From CAYJBH01 sp964369965 (GTDB lineage Bacteria; Bacillota; Clostridia; Oscillospirales; Ruminococcaceae): a stretch of 64,000 nucleotides of DNA. A program made the translations under genes and the position numbers. Positions 34,683 to 43,669 of the stretch are shown here, piece after piece (the stretch's first letter is position 1; every line of letters begins with the position of its first letter). Under the pieces are notes generated by a model that did no database searches, was not told the origin of the DNA, and was given only the letters and a program-made list of their open reading frames with translations. The stretch lies in NCBI GenBank assembly GCA_964369965.1, contig CAYJGF010000010.1:21946-85945 (forward strand). The letters are read 5' to 3'.

Positions 34683-35579
34683 ATGAATAAAAAAATAAAC
34701 GGTACAAGACAAGATAAAACATTTGATGTGATAAATGTCATTATAATGACCGTTCTGATGATTGTTATACTCTATCCACTGTATTTTGTATTAATCGCCT
34801 CTGTCAGTGACCCATATGCGGTGAACATCGGAAATGTGTGGTTAGTTCCACAGGACTTCACTTTGGAAGGTTATCAGCGAATATTTCGCGACATGGAACT
34901 TTGGCAAAGTTACGGCAACTCTTTTCTATATATGAGTGTAGGCACATTGATCAATGTTCTTTTCACCATTCCGGCAGGATATGCACTCTCGAAAGGGGAT
35001 CTGAAAGGTCGCACCGCGATCCTGATGCTCATGGTTTTCACTCTCTTTTTTAACGGTGGTATCATACCGACATATATGACAATTCGCAACCTTAATTTAC
35101 TCGATACCTTTTGGGTAATGGTCTTGCCAAACGCTGTGAACGTCACAAATCTTCTGATATGCCGCACCTTTTTCAGCATTAATATGCCACAGGAACTGCG
35201 CGAGGCGGCAGAGATTGACGGCTGCACCGATTTTAAATATTTTGTGCATATCGTTATTCCGCTCTCAAAGGCAATTATTATGGTCATGGTGCTGTACTAC
35301 GCTGTCGCACACTGGAACACCTATTTTGATGCGCTGATTTATCTTCAGGACGCCGACCGATTTCCACTCCAAATTATACTGCGACAAATACTCTCGGCAA
35401 GTCAGGTGACCTCCAGCGATCTTGTGCAGGATACCGAGTCGATAGCACAACAACAGCGGATAGTGGAACTGATAAAATACTGTGTCATCGTGGTGAGCAA
35501 TCTCCCGCTTATTATACTCTATCCATTCATACAGAGATACTTTAAAAAAGGCGTTATGATAGGCGCAGTTAAAGGTTAA
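34683..35579 (+). CDS. ABC sugar transporter permease, LplC/YtcP type
   Basis: Second membrane subunit, 298 residues and six transmembrane helices, with EAA motif EAAEIDGCTDFKYFVHIVIP near residue 180 and the end YFKKGVMIGAVKG typical of the family. The ATG at 34683, 7 bases after AGAGAGGG, is preferred to the upstream ATGs. It partners with the LplB-type permease and the binding protein at 35629. Confidence 0.9.
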   Translation: MNKKINGTRQDKTFDVINVIIMTVLMIVILYPLYFVLIASVSDPYAVNIGNVWLVPQDFTLEGYQRIFRDMELWQSYGNSFLYMSVGTLINVLFTIPAGYALSKGDLKGRTAILMLMVFTLFFNGGIIPTYMTIRNLNLLDTFWVMVLPNAVNVTNLLICRTFFSINMPQELREAAEIDGCTDFKYFVHIVIPLSKAIIMVMVLYYAVAHWNTYFDALIYLQDADRFPLQIILRQILSASQVTSSDLVQDTESIAQQQRIVELIKYCVIVVSNLPLIILYPFIQRYFKKGVMIGAVKG

Positions 35580-35628
35580 AAGCACAGTGTTCTGTGATTT
35601 TAATACAACAAACAAACAGGAGGAAACT

Positions 35629-37296
35629 ATGAAAAAAAGAAGTATGATTTCATTATTGCTGGCACTGATTATGTTGTTCGGACTGGTAGCATGTGCCGAC
35701 GCACCGACCGATGGGTCGGTAGCCGACGAGAGCGAATCGAGTTCTGCACCCGCCGAATCGGAATCGGACGGGGAATCGGCAGAAGGTGGCGGGATGCCAT
35801 TAGTTACAGAGCCGTTCACGCTCACCGTAGCGGTTAAAAAGACACCGCAATCCTCCGATTGGGAAGTTAATCCCTTTACCGAGTTTTATGAGGACACTAC
35901 CGGTATCACAGTAGAGTGGTTGGAGATTCAGTCGGAATCATACGCCGAGAGTAAAAATCTTATGCTCGCGAGCGGTGATCTTCCGGACGTATTTTTTCGT
36001 GGGCTTGAGCCGAACGACGTTGCTCTATATGCACCACAGGGATATTTTTTACCACTTAATGAGTATTTGACCGCGGATATCGCACCAAATTTGACCGCTA
36101 TCTTTGAACAACTTCCGGCGGCAAAGGGTATATCCACGCTTTCGGACGGTGTTATATATTCCACTCCCTGGATTGAGGAGTTGGCAATCACCCATATTGC
36201 AAAGATATTCTATGTTAATCAGGTGTGGCTGGACAACCTTGATCTCGAAGCACCCACGACTGTCGACGAATACTATGACGTTTTAATGGCATTCAAAGAA
36301 CAAGATGCCAACGTTAACGGAGACCCGAACGATGAAATTCCGCTCAGTGGACGTTCCGTGTTGACCGACTCCACCAGTATAGAGCAACTCTTCTCCGCAT
36401 TCGGTCGTCCCGATAACGTGGACCACTATGTAGTCGAAGATGGACAGGTGGTATTCACCGCCGACAAACAGGAGTACCGCGACGCTGTTGAGTTTGTAAA
36501 CAAGCTGTACAACGACGGACTTCTCGACCCGGAATTTTTCACCCAGACTACGGCCCAACTCTCCGCAAAGGGACAGGGCGAGACGGTCACCATCGGTAGC
36601 ATGTTTGCATGGCGCGATTTCCAGACCGTCGGTGCTGTAAATGCGGAACAATACACACCGGTAGCACCGCTCATGACCGATGACGGTGAGCAGATATATG
36701 GTCGCGCGAACGTCAGCGATATCGTCCCCCACGCATTTTTGATGTCGACCGACAACCCCGACCCGGAACTGACCATGCGCTGGATTGACCACCTCTATTC
36801 CCGGGACATGTCAATACAGGCGACAAATGGAATACTGAATGGCGATGTTCAATATGTTAATGAAGAAGATGGATTGATTTATCTGGATTTAGAAGATAAG
36901 AGTGGTGCCGGTATGACCGAGGCGGAGGTTCGCGAGCACAACAGCTGGGGCAATCAGGCTCCCACCGCTCTGCTTGCCGAGTATTATGGCACAGACGAAC
37001 TCGATATAGCACAAGTTGGCGGCGGACATGACAGAAAGCGCATACTAAACGAATACTATGAGGAGTTTGTCTATCAGGAATCCTATCCGGTATTGACATT
37101 TGCCATAGATGACAGTGAATACATTGCCGAGACAAAGGCAGAGGTAAACGCATACGTGGACGAGATGTTTGCAAGATGGGTGACAACCGGAACTATTGAT
37201 GAGGAGTGGGACGAATATGTAGCGGAATTAGAAGCAATGGGTGTCAATGAATATATAGGCGTTCTGCAGAGCTATTACGACAGCTTCAATTCTTAA
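35629..37296 (+). CDS. Extracellular sugar-binding lipoprotein of LplBC-type importer
   Basis: Solute-binding protein (LplA-like, 555 residues, larger than the usual CUT1 450 as expected for this group). The signal peptide ends in lipobox LVAC (Cys22-23 region), followed by a Ser/Glu/Ala-rich flexible linker to about residue 55. The mature part contains FFRGLEPNDVALYAPQGYFL and NGDPNDEIPLSG, a common signature of this family. A GGAGGAAAC ribosome site lies 2-3 bases before the ATG. It is followed by a strong stem-loop before the GH32 gene, which would allow the binding protein to be made in excess. Confidence 0.92.
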   Translation: MKKRSMISLLLALIMLFGLVACADAPTDGSVADESESSSAPAESESDGESAEGGGMPLVTEPFTLTVAVKKTPQSSDWEVNPFTEFYEDTTGITVEWLEIQSESYAESKNLMLASGDLPDVFFRGLEPNDVALYAPQGYFLPLNEYLTADIAPNLTAIFEQLPAAKGISTLSDGVIYSTPWIEELAITHIAKIFYVNQVWLDNLDLEAPTTVDEYYDVLMAFKEQDANVNGDPNDEIPLSGRSVLTDSTSIEQLFSAFGRPDNVDHYVVEDGQVVFTADKQEYRDAVEFVNKLYNDGLLDPEFFTQTTAQLSAKGQGETVTIGSMFAWRDFQTVGAVNAEQYTPVAPLMTDDGEQIYGRANVSDIVPHAFLMSTDNPDPELTMRWIDHLYSRDMSIQATNGILNGDVQYVNEEDGLIYLDLEDKSGAGMTEAEVREHNSWGNQAPTALLAEYYGTDELDIAQVGGGHDRKRILNEYYEEFVYQESYPVLTFAIDDSEYIAETKAEVNAYVDEMFARWVTTGTIDEEWDEYVAELEAMGVNEYIGVLQSYYDSFNS

Positions 37297-37311
37297 AATT
37301 GTGATTTGATG

Positions 37312-37341
37312 AAATGGCAGACGGTACAAAGTCTGCCATTT
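37312..37341 (+). promoter_or_regulatory. Intercistronic stem-loop after binding-protein gene
   Basis: AAATGGCAGAC, 8-base loop, GTCTGCCATTT, an 11-bp perfect stem with only a short T-tract after it (CCGTTT). It is likely an mRNA-stabilising or partial-termination element between the importer and the enzyme genes. Confidence 0.7.
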
Positions 37342-37370
37342 CCGTTTAAAGACGCGGGAAAGGAACATAT

Positions 37371-38804
37371 ATGGAACATTTGACCAAAGACGGCTATTAT
37401 CAACTGGCAAAAAATCAGTACGAAAAGGCGAAATTCGACCTGACGCGCCCGATATATCACCTTGTCGCGCCGGGAATGTGGATGTTCGACATTAACGGTG
37501 CAATCTATTCCGGCGGAAAATATCACATGTTCTATCTCCACGATCCTTTCTCGGCACGCGGTGATTCGGTGGCTACGCTTCCGGACGGGAGGGTTGTGCC
37601 GGGTTCGGCGCGCCCAAATCGCCTTTGGGCACATGCGGTGAGCGACGATCTCGTCAGCTGGACTCACCTGCCCTCGGAACTGATTTTAGATAGAAATAAG
37701 GGGAAATTAAAGGCTATTTCCGGCAGTGCGCTTGTGCTTGATGAACATCGCTCCGTGCTCATGTATACCGAGGTGTCAACCGAGGAAACACCCTCGGTGC
37801 AGTGTATTGCGATCGGTCCGCCATCGCTGGAAAATGTTGTACCCATCGAGCAAAACCCCGTAATCTCGCTTAGTGATATACCGATAGATATAGACGAGAG
37901 TTTTCGTGACCCGTTCCTGATAGAGCAGGACGGGGAAATTTATGCACTTATCTGCGCCATAACCGACATCAATGACGCCGCATACAGTTGTGTCCTGCTG
38001 TTCAAAGCGGACAATCGAGACCTCACCTCCTTTTCTTATAAAGGAATACTAATCAAAACACCGTTCACAAATGAGACGGACTACGAGTGCCCGAAATTAT
38101 TCTCGGTCGGGGACAAATGGGTATTTTTTTTCGGTCCGCATGTCACCAACAAATACTATGTGGTGGATGTGTCGTTAGTCAATTGTAGAATGGAGGTATT
38201 GTATGAGGGATTGTTGGACTACAGCCCAAGTTCCTATATCTATATAAACATGAACGGCAACGACGGCAAGGCGTATAGCTTCGGCAGACTGGAGAGGTTC
38301 AACAATATCGCTCACTATGATTCCGAGCACTGGGCGGGGTGCCTTTCGGTGGCTCGTGAGCTGTCAGTCGACCGACACAATCGCCTTATGCAACGCCCGA
38401 TTGCCGGACTTAATGATTTGAAGTTCGATACAAGACCTTTTATTTCTGCAAGTGATACAAAAACGAACGCTTTTTGCGTTGAGGGCAAACTCGACAACGC
38501 ATTTAAAATTATCTTTAAAGACAGTCAAGGCGAGGAGGTTTTCGCCTTTGGCTACAATGGCAATCGGGACGCATGGGCAAAGGAATTTTCGGAATATGGT
38601 GAAAAAAGGACTTTGCCGGTCAGAAAGGGAACATCGTGGTCATTATATGTGGACAAAAAGGTGTTTGAACTATTCATGTATGACGGCATAACCTGTATGA
38701 CAGGAGTGATCACTCGCGTTGAGCCGAGCTATACGGTGGAGATTGTCGGCGACGCCGATGCTGTCATCTCGAGCATGAAAGGTATGGATGAAAAATTTAA
38801 CTAA
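37371..38804 (+). CDS. Atypical GH32-family glycosidase (fructosidase-like)
   Basis: Five-bladed propeller glycosidase of family GH32. The nucleophile motif, normally W(M/I)NDPNG, reads WMFDING with Asp40; the transition-state Asp180 is in FRDPF and the acid/base Glu239 is in YECPKLF, so all three catalytic residues are kept. No signal peptide: it acts in the cytoplasm on sugars brought in by the upstream importer. The C-terminal beta-sandwich (about residues 355-477) is shorter and ends VISSMKGMDEKFN. GH32 enzymes cleave beta-fructosides such as sucrose, inulin or levan; the altered first motif suggests an unusual substrate. Confidence 0.85.
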   Translation: MEHLTKDGYYQLAKNQYEKAKFDLTRPIYHLVAPGMWMFDINGAIYSGGKYHMFYLHDPFSARGDSVATLPDGRVVPGSARPNRLWAHAVSDDLVSWTHLPSELILDRNKGKLKAISGSALVLDEHRSVLMYTEVSTEETPSVQCIAIGPPSLENVVPIEQNPVISLSDIPIDIDESFRDPFLIEQDGEIYALICAITDINDAAYSCVLLFKADNRDLTSFSYKGILIKTPFTNETDYECPKLFSVGDKWVFFFGPHVTNKYYVVDVSLVNCRMEVLYEGLLDYSPSSYIYINMNGNDGKAYSFGRLERFNNIAHYDSEHWAGCLSVARELSVDRHNRLMQRPIAGLNDLKFDTRPFISASDTKTNAFCVEGKLDNAFKIIFKDSQGEEVFAFGYNGNRDAWAKEFSEYGEKRTLPVRKGTSWSLYVDKKVFELFMYDGITCMTGVITRVEPSYTVEIVGDADAVISSMKGMDEKFN

Positions 38805-38816
38805 CGGGAGAGTCTT

Positions 38817-39926
38817 GTGTGTATAAATAAAATAAAAACTCAACTGGAAAATACGAAAGCAAGTATTGTCCTCGGAATTGACGGCATGATCGACGAGGTA
38901 TGGGAGCTGATTGAGAACCGCGAGTCAAGTACCGATTTCAGTAAGATCACAAGAATGTCAGATTTTGGAAACTCCATTATAGAGCGCAAAACCGGAGGAT
39001 TTGCCAAGGAGAGAATTTTAAAAAGGCGTGTCGGCGGCGGATTTGTTTGCAACACAGGTCGGACGGTGAATGCTCTCGGACTTAAAACGAGCATGGTCGG
39101 CATGTTCGGTCGGCAACAGCGCGACTCTGTATTCGACGAATTTGATTGCAAAGTCGAGCTTTTCTCGCTCGGTGAACCTGCAAAGATACATATACTTGAA
39201 TTCGCCGACGGCAAGATTATGATGCCGAATTTGGAAAGTTTGATAAACTTGAGCTGGAACGATATAATTTCGAAGTATTCCATCGGTGAGCTCGGGACAT
39301 TGTTTAACAAAGACATCGTCGGTCTCGGTTATTGGTCAAATATATATGACTATGAGAATATCTTTTCCAACATTGTGGGGATATGCCGAGAAAACGAAAA
39401 GACAAAAAGCATTTTCCATGACCTTGCCAACGTAGATAAACGCAGTCAAAAAGCACTTCTTCATCTTATGCAAATTTTGTACGAGCAGGATAAAATATTG
39501 CCCCAGTCTTTGAGTTTAAACGAGCATGAAGGTGGCATCCTCTGCAAGGCGCTTAACATAGATTACCCCTTTAATATTAACTCTCCAACCGCCATGAACT
39601 ATGCCGTCACAGCGGTGGAAAAATTGCGAAACTGTGTCGACATTGAAGAAATAATAATTCACTCGTCATACTTTACGGTCGCCTCGTCGAGAATACATGG
39701 TACGGCATATGCGATGCAAAACTACTGCGACAATCCGGTCATAACCACCGGCGCGGGGGATGTTTTTAACAGCGGATATATGCTCGCCTCCATGACCGAT
39801 GTGTCACTGGAGGATAGATTGAGGATTGCAAATGCCACTACACTCCACTATGTCTCGACCGGTCAGGTACCGAACAGACAGCAGGTCGTAGAACAGCTTG
39901 TTAATAATGAGCAGATGGCAATATAA
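38817..39926 (+). CDS. PfkB-family carbohydrate kinase
   Basis: Ribokinase-like sugar kinase of 369 residues. The N-terminal segment carries the substrate lid and the early GG motif (KRRVGGGFVCNTGRTVNALG near residue 70); the anion-hole/catalytic motif TTGAGDVFNSGYMLA near 305 has the base Asp. It has extra length against typical PfkB (about 310), and SIVLGIDGMIDEVWELIE replaces the usual opening. The GTG start at 38817 follows GGGAGAGTC by a few bases. It should phosphorylate the sugar released by the GH32 or a product of the LarA step. Confidence 0.85.
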   Translation: MCINKIKTQLENTKASIVLGIDGMIDEVWELIENRESSTDFSKITRMSDFGNSIIERKTGGFAKERILKRRVGGGFVCNTGRTVNALGLKTSMVGMFGRQQRDSVFDEFDCKVELFSLGEPAKIHILEFADGKIMMPNLESLINLSWNDIISKYSIGELGTLFNKDIVGLGYWSNIYDYENIFSNIVGICRENEKTKSIFHDLANVDKRSQKALLHLMQILYEQDKILPQSLSLNEHEGGILCKALNIDYPFNINSPTAMNYAVTAVEKLRNCVDIEEIIIHSSYFTVASSRIHGTAYAMQNYCDNPVITTGAGDVFNSGYMLASMTDVSLEDRLRIANATTLHYVSTGQVPNRQQVVEQLVNNEQMAI

Positions 39927-39941
39927 ATACAAGGGGTTATA

Positions 39942-40751
39942 ATGAAAAGAATATATCTGAACCTAAAAAGATTTGACATCACTCCCGAAAAAGGTGGGGT
40001 GAATTCAATAGCACCCATTGAAAAGTGGGCTAATTACATCGTAAACGAAACAAAGGATAAACTAAAGGGCTTTGACGCTGAGTTCACCATATTTTTTCCG
40101 GAACTGCATATATTGAACGCTATAGCTGCGAACGATGGGACAATAAAGATAGGTTGTCAGAGCGTGAACGAGAACGACACCGCGGTAGGTGGCAACTTTG
40201 GCGCGTTCACATCACTTCGACCGGCGAATTCAATGACGCTTGCCGGAGTGAGTACCGCACTTATAGGTCACTGTGAGGAGCGCAACTACTACAAGGACAT
40301 TTCCGGTGGAAATGATATTAACGGATTTTTCAATCGGAAGATAAAATCAGCAATCGCCGCCGGAATGGATGTTCTTTATTGTATCGGCGAGACCTCGGAG
40401 GAACAAACGGACTTTAAAAATGTGCTAAATACCCAGCTCGAGATGGGACTTGATGGTGTCGACCTCTCTAAAATCACTATAGCCTACGAACCGGTGTGGT
40501 CAATAGGTCCCGGCAAAACTCCTGCCGACAAACCGTATATCACCAAGATCGCGCAGTTCGCAAAATCAATTTATCCAACACTCGATGTTGTGTATGGTGG
40601 CGGATTGAAAGAAGAAAATGCCGAGATGCTCGCCTCTATTGATGAAATTGACGGCGGACTTATTGCCTTGACAAGGTTCAGCGGTCAAATTGGATTTTAT
40701 CCCGACGAATATCTCAAAATTATTGATAAATATCTGGGGGACAAACAATGA
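39942..40751 (+). CDS. Triosephosphate isomerase paralogue with altered phosphate loop
   Basis: TIM-barrel isomerase closely following triosephosphate isomerase: catalytic Lys9 with Asn7 (LNLKRFD), His110 in ALIGHCEERN, Glu183 in AYEPVWSIGPGKTP, all expected positions. However, the last phosphate-binding loop, normally GGASL, reads LIALTRFSG, and loop 7 is YGGGLK instead of YGGSVK. Such TIM paralogues in sugar operons isomerise other phosphorylated aldoses or ketoses (for example in erythritol/erythrulose pathways). Position between a kinase and a LarA-like enzyme supports a pathway-specific isomerase rather than the glycolytic enzyme. Confidence 0.85.
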   Translation: MKRIYLNLKRFDITPEKGGVNSIAPIEKWANYIVNETKDKLKGFDAEFTIFFPELHILNAIAANDGTIKIGCQSVNENDTAVGGNFGAFTSLRPANSMTLAGVSTALIGHCEERNYYKDISGGNDINGFFNRKIKSAIAAGMDVLYCIGETSEEQTDFKNVLNTQLEMGLDGVDLSKITIAYEPVWSIGPGKTPADKPYITKIAQFAKSIYPTLDVVYGGGLKEENAEMLASIDEIDGGLIALTRFSGQIGFYPDEYLKIIDKYLGDKQ

Positions 40752-42241
40752 ATTTGCAATTTGAATACGGCAACGGAATGATGAACGCCGAACTGCCGGA
40801 CAGTACCGATGTGTTTATCCCAGGTGAAACCGTCCCCGATCCGGAATGTCTGCCGCAGGATCGGGAAAGTCTTTATGCCGCAACACTTAAAAGTGTGCGC
40901 AATCCGATAGGAATGGATAGTTTGTCAACAATTGCGGATGAGAATAGTCAAGTGGTGTTCATTGTACCGGATATTGTAAAAGGCGGTGTCCAATCGACAA
41001 GTCATCGTAAAATTTCTATTGAGGTATGCCTCGACGAGCTTTATTTAAAAGGTGTCAAAAAAGAAAATGTACTTATACTTATTTCTAACGGATTACATTC
41101 CCGTGCAACAGTCGGGGAAATAAAGGCTATACTTGGCGATGAACTATTTGATAAGTTTTATCACACAGGTCAGGTGGACAGCCATGACAGTGAAAATTAC
41201 GACGACCTTGTCGACCTCGGGCTCGCCCCGAACGGCGATCATGTGATAATGAACAGACGCGTCTTTGAGTCCGACATTGCGATACTCATCGGGCATACTA
41301 TGGGCAATCCTTACGGCGGTTATTCCGGCGGATACAAGCACTGCTCGACAGGCATAACCCATTGGAAGAGCATATCATCCCACCATGTACCGAAGGTTAT
41401 GCACAAGCCGGAGTTCGTGCCGGTCTCGACAAACAATGAAATGCGTAGCAAATTTGACACACAGGGCATGTATATGGAAGAGAAGATGGGTAAAAAGTTC
41501 TTCTGTTGTGATGCGGTTTTGGACACAAAAAGCCGTCAGATAGCGATTTACAGCGGTTGGGCAAAGAAAATGCAGCCGATATCATGGGCTGTGGCGGACA
41601 AACGAACCTATGTGCACTGGGCGAAAAAGAAGTATGACGTGGTGGTTTTCGGTATGCCGCAGGATTTTCACTATGGCGCCGGCATGGGCACAAACCCCAT
41701 TCAGATGATGCAGGCACTGTCGGCGCAGGTTATTCGACACAAGCGAATTTTAAGTGATAACTGTGTGTTTATAGTTTCTTCATCCTGTGATGGCTGGTTT
41801 CATGACGAGCGCTGGCCCTATTCTAAAGAACTTTATGAAATGTTTCAAAAAGACTATATGAACACCCTGCCGGACATGAACCGTTATGGTGAATATTTCG
41901 CGACCAACGAGGAGTATATACGTCAATATAGATATTGCAACGCTTTCCACCCATTCCATGGTTTTTCCATGATGAGTTGTGGTCATCTCGCCGAGGAGCA
42001 CACCAGTGCAATATATATTGTGGGCGCACGTGAGCCGGGAATTGCGCGTGGCATGGGGCTAAAAACAAGAGCATCGTTTGAAGATGCGCTCGCCGACGCA
42101 AAGAAAAAGTATGTCGGCGATTCACCGAACATACTTGCTCTCCCGCTCGCATTCAAGACCTCATCGGTGCACCTTTGCATGAAAAATCCGGAGCAAAACA
42201 GTCACACGAGAGATGGTGCAAAGGTTGGTTGTTGCGGATAA
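40748..42241 (+). CDS. LarA-like nickel-pincer enzyme (2-hydroxyacid racemase/epimerase)
   Basis: Homologue of lactate racemase LarA (DUF2088). Residues expected to bind the nickel-pincer nucleotide are present: Lys197 in YSGGYKHCS (covalent attachment), His183 in IGHTMGNPYGG, His117 in NGLHSRATVGE and His212/213. The length of 497 residues exceeds LarA (about 425), with extra C-terminal sequence. It starts 4 bases before the TIM-paralogue stop (ATGA overlap). LarA homologues racemise or epimerise various 2-hydroxy acids, including aldonic acids, so a sugar-acid substrate is plausible. The cofactor-making larB, larC and larE genes are not in the window. It converges with GH32 at 42243, leaving one base between stops. 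Confidence 0.85.
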   Translation: MNLQFEYGNGMMNAELPDSTDVFIPGETVPDPECLPQDRESLYAATLKSVRNPIGMDSLSTIADENSQVVFIVPDIVKGGVQSTSHRKISIEVCLDELYLKGVKKENVLILISNGLHSRATVGEIKAILGDELFDKFYHTGQVDSHDSENYDDLVDLGLAPNGDHVIMNRRVFESDIAILIGHTMGNPYGGYSGGYKHCSTGITHWKSISSHHVPKVMHKPEFVPVSTNNEMRSKFDTQGMYMEEKMGKKFFCCDAVLDTKSRQIAIYSGWAKKMQPISWAVADKRTYVHWAKKKYDVVVFGMPQDFHYGAGMGTNPIQMMQALSAQVIRHKRILSDNCVFIVSSSCDGWFHDERWPYSKELYEMFQKDYMNTLPDMNRYGEYFATNEEYIRQYRYCNAFHPFHGFSMMSCGHLAEEHTSAIYIVGAREPGIARGMGLKTRASFEDALADAKKKYVGDSPNILALPLAFKTSSVHLCMKNPEQNSHTRDGAKVGCCG

Positions 42242-42242
42242 C

Positions 42243-43658
42243 TCACAAAGACTTTTCAAGCTTGAAAATATCCAGCGTTTCAAACTCGATATCGCCGTCT
42301 ATTGGCTCGATGTCGAGTTTATTCGTGCCGTTGTTCGGGTAGAGTGTCAGCGTGTGACATGCTGTGTAGTCGTTCGCGAACAGCTCGATGGAGTATCGAT
42401 CGACAAAAACGTGCAGGTCGTTCGATTTTAGCGGCAATCTCACCGTCCCGCCACCATAACAGTCGCACTCACTCGCATCAATTACAAGTTCTTCCAACTC
42501 TAAATCCATAATAATTCTTGTGTAATAGTCGTCGTCAGTGGAAAGTGTGATAAGCAATTTTTTTGCGGTTGTTTTCTCTTTGTTCACAACCGCACGGATT
42601 TCACCGCACTCAAAAACAGGGTTTTTTTCAACAAGTCGAGACGATTGAAGCCCTTTTAAAACATCATGAGGATATATTTTCAATATCTCACCGTTTGTTT
42701 TTAAAACCCGTGGTATCGACATTAAACCGCGCCAGCCTAAGTCATATGTACCGTGTGGAATGTTATGTGTGGGGTTGCACCTCCACGGTGTCAACCAACC
42801 GAACATAACTCGCTCGTCACTCGACGACAGGAGAGTCTGCGGAGCATAAAAATTATAGCCATAGTCTAAAACACCGCATCCCGACGTTTTAAATTTCAGT
42901 GTGTCATAATCAAGTTTTCCGATACGATATACCGTCTTTTCACCCGGGACACCCATCGGGGAGTAGATGAGAATGTCGTGACCATCGACGGTGAAAAGAT
43001 CGGGGCACTCCCACATAAATCCCTCCCCCGCCGTCGCACGGAGCATGGCACCGTTATAGTCAAAATTCACACCGTCTTTTGAGCTGAATATGAGAATGTT
43101 TCCGCGCTCTTCATGGTCGGAACAGCCGCATATCATGTAAAAAACGCCGTCCTTTTTCCAAACCTTGGGGTCGCGAAAATGCGCCGCATTAAAGCCGGAC
43201 GGGGCGAAAATCAGAGGGTTATTTTCGTGTTTTTTAAAGACAATGCCATCGCTTGAGATTGCGAGACACTGACACTGTATGCGTTCATCGCCCCGATTGC
43301 GGGCGGCGGTGTAATACACATACATCTTCCCCTCGTGCTCGATAGCGGTGCCGGAAAAAACACCGCCGTTCTCACAAAGGTCGTACTCCTCGCTCGGTGC
43401 AAGCGCAATCGGCAGATGTTCCCAATTAAGCATATCATCGCTGATTGCATGACCCCAATGCATAGACGACCAGGTCGGCTCATACGGGTTGTTCTGATAA
43501 AAAAGGTGGTATTTCCCACCAAAAAATATAAGCCCATTGGGATCGTTTATCCACCCGTAAGGCGCGGTGAAGTGGTAGTGAGGGCGCGATGAAGTGTGGT
43601 TCTTTTCGATTTGTTTAATATAAATATCGGCTTTTTTCGTATAATCGTTATGGTTCAT
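42243..43658 (-). CDS. GH32 beta-fructofuranosidase, canonical
   Basis: Sucrose/fructan hydrolase of 471 residues without signal peptide. It has the standard motif WINDPNG with nucleophile Asp39, RDP with Asp163 (HFRDPKVW) and EC with Glu217 (MWECPDLF). The C-terminal beta-sandwich runs from about residue 340 and includes LHVFVDRYSIELFAND. It is the last gene of the LacI-controlled operon (binding protein-permeases-sulfatase-GH32) and converges with larA-like. The AAGGGGAAAG site precedes the ATG. It should liberate fructose from imported fructosides after desulfation. Confidence 0.93.
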   Translation of the reverse strand: MNHNDYTKKADIYIKQIEKNHTSSRPHYHFTAPYGWINDPNGLIFFGGKYHLFYQNNPYEPTWSSMHWGHAISDDMLNWEHLPIALAPSEEYDLCENGGVFSGTAIEHEGKMYVYYTAARNRGDERIQCQCLAISSDGIVFKKHENNPLIFAPSGFNAAHFRDPKVWKKDGVFYMICGCSDHEERGNILIFSSKDGVNFDYNGAMLRATAGEGFMWECPDLFTVDGHDILIYSPMGVPGEKTVYRIGKLDYDTLKFKTSGCGVLDYGYNFYAPQTLLSSSDERVMFGWLTPWRCNPTHNIPHGTYDLGWRGLMSIPRVLKTNGEILKIYPHDVLKGLQSSRLVEKNPVFECGEIRAVVNKEKTTAKKLLITLSTDDDYYTRIIMDLELEELVIDASECDCYGGGTVRLPLKSNDLHVFVDRYSIELFANDYTACHTLTLYPNNGTNKLDIEPIDGDIEFETLDIFKLEKSL

Positions 43659-43669
43659 CTTTCCCCTTT

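Noticed and set aside
39942..40751. Housekeeping triosephosphate isomerase tpiA
   Set aside because: Not placed with glycolytic genes and the phosphate loops differ; a pathway-specific paralogue is more likely, although this is not proven.
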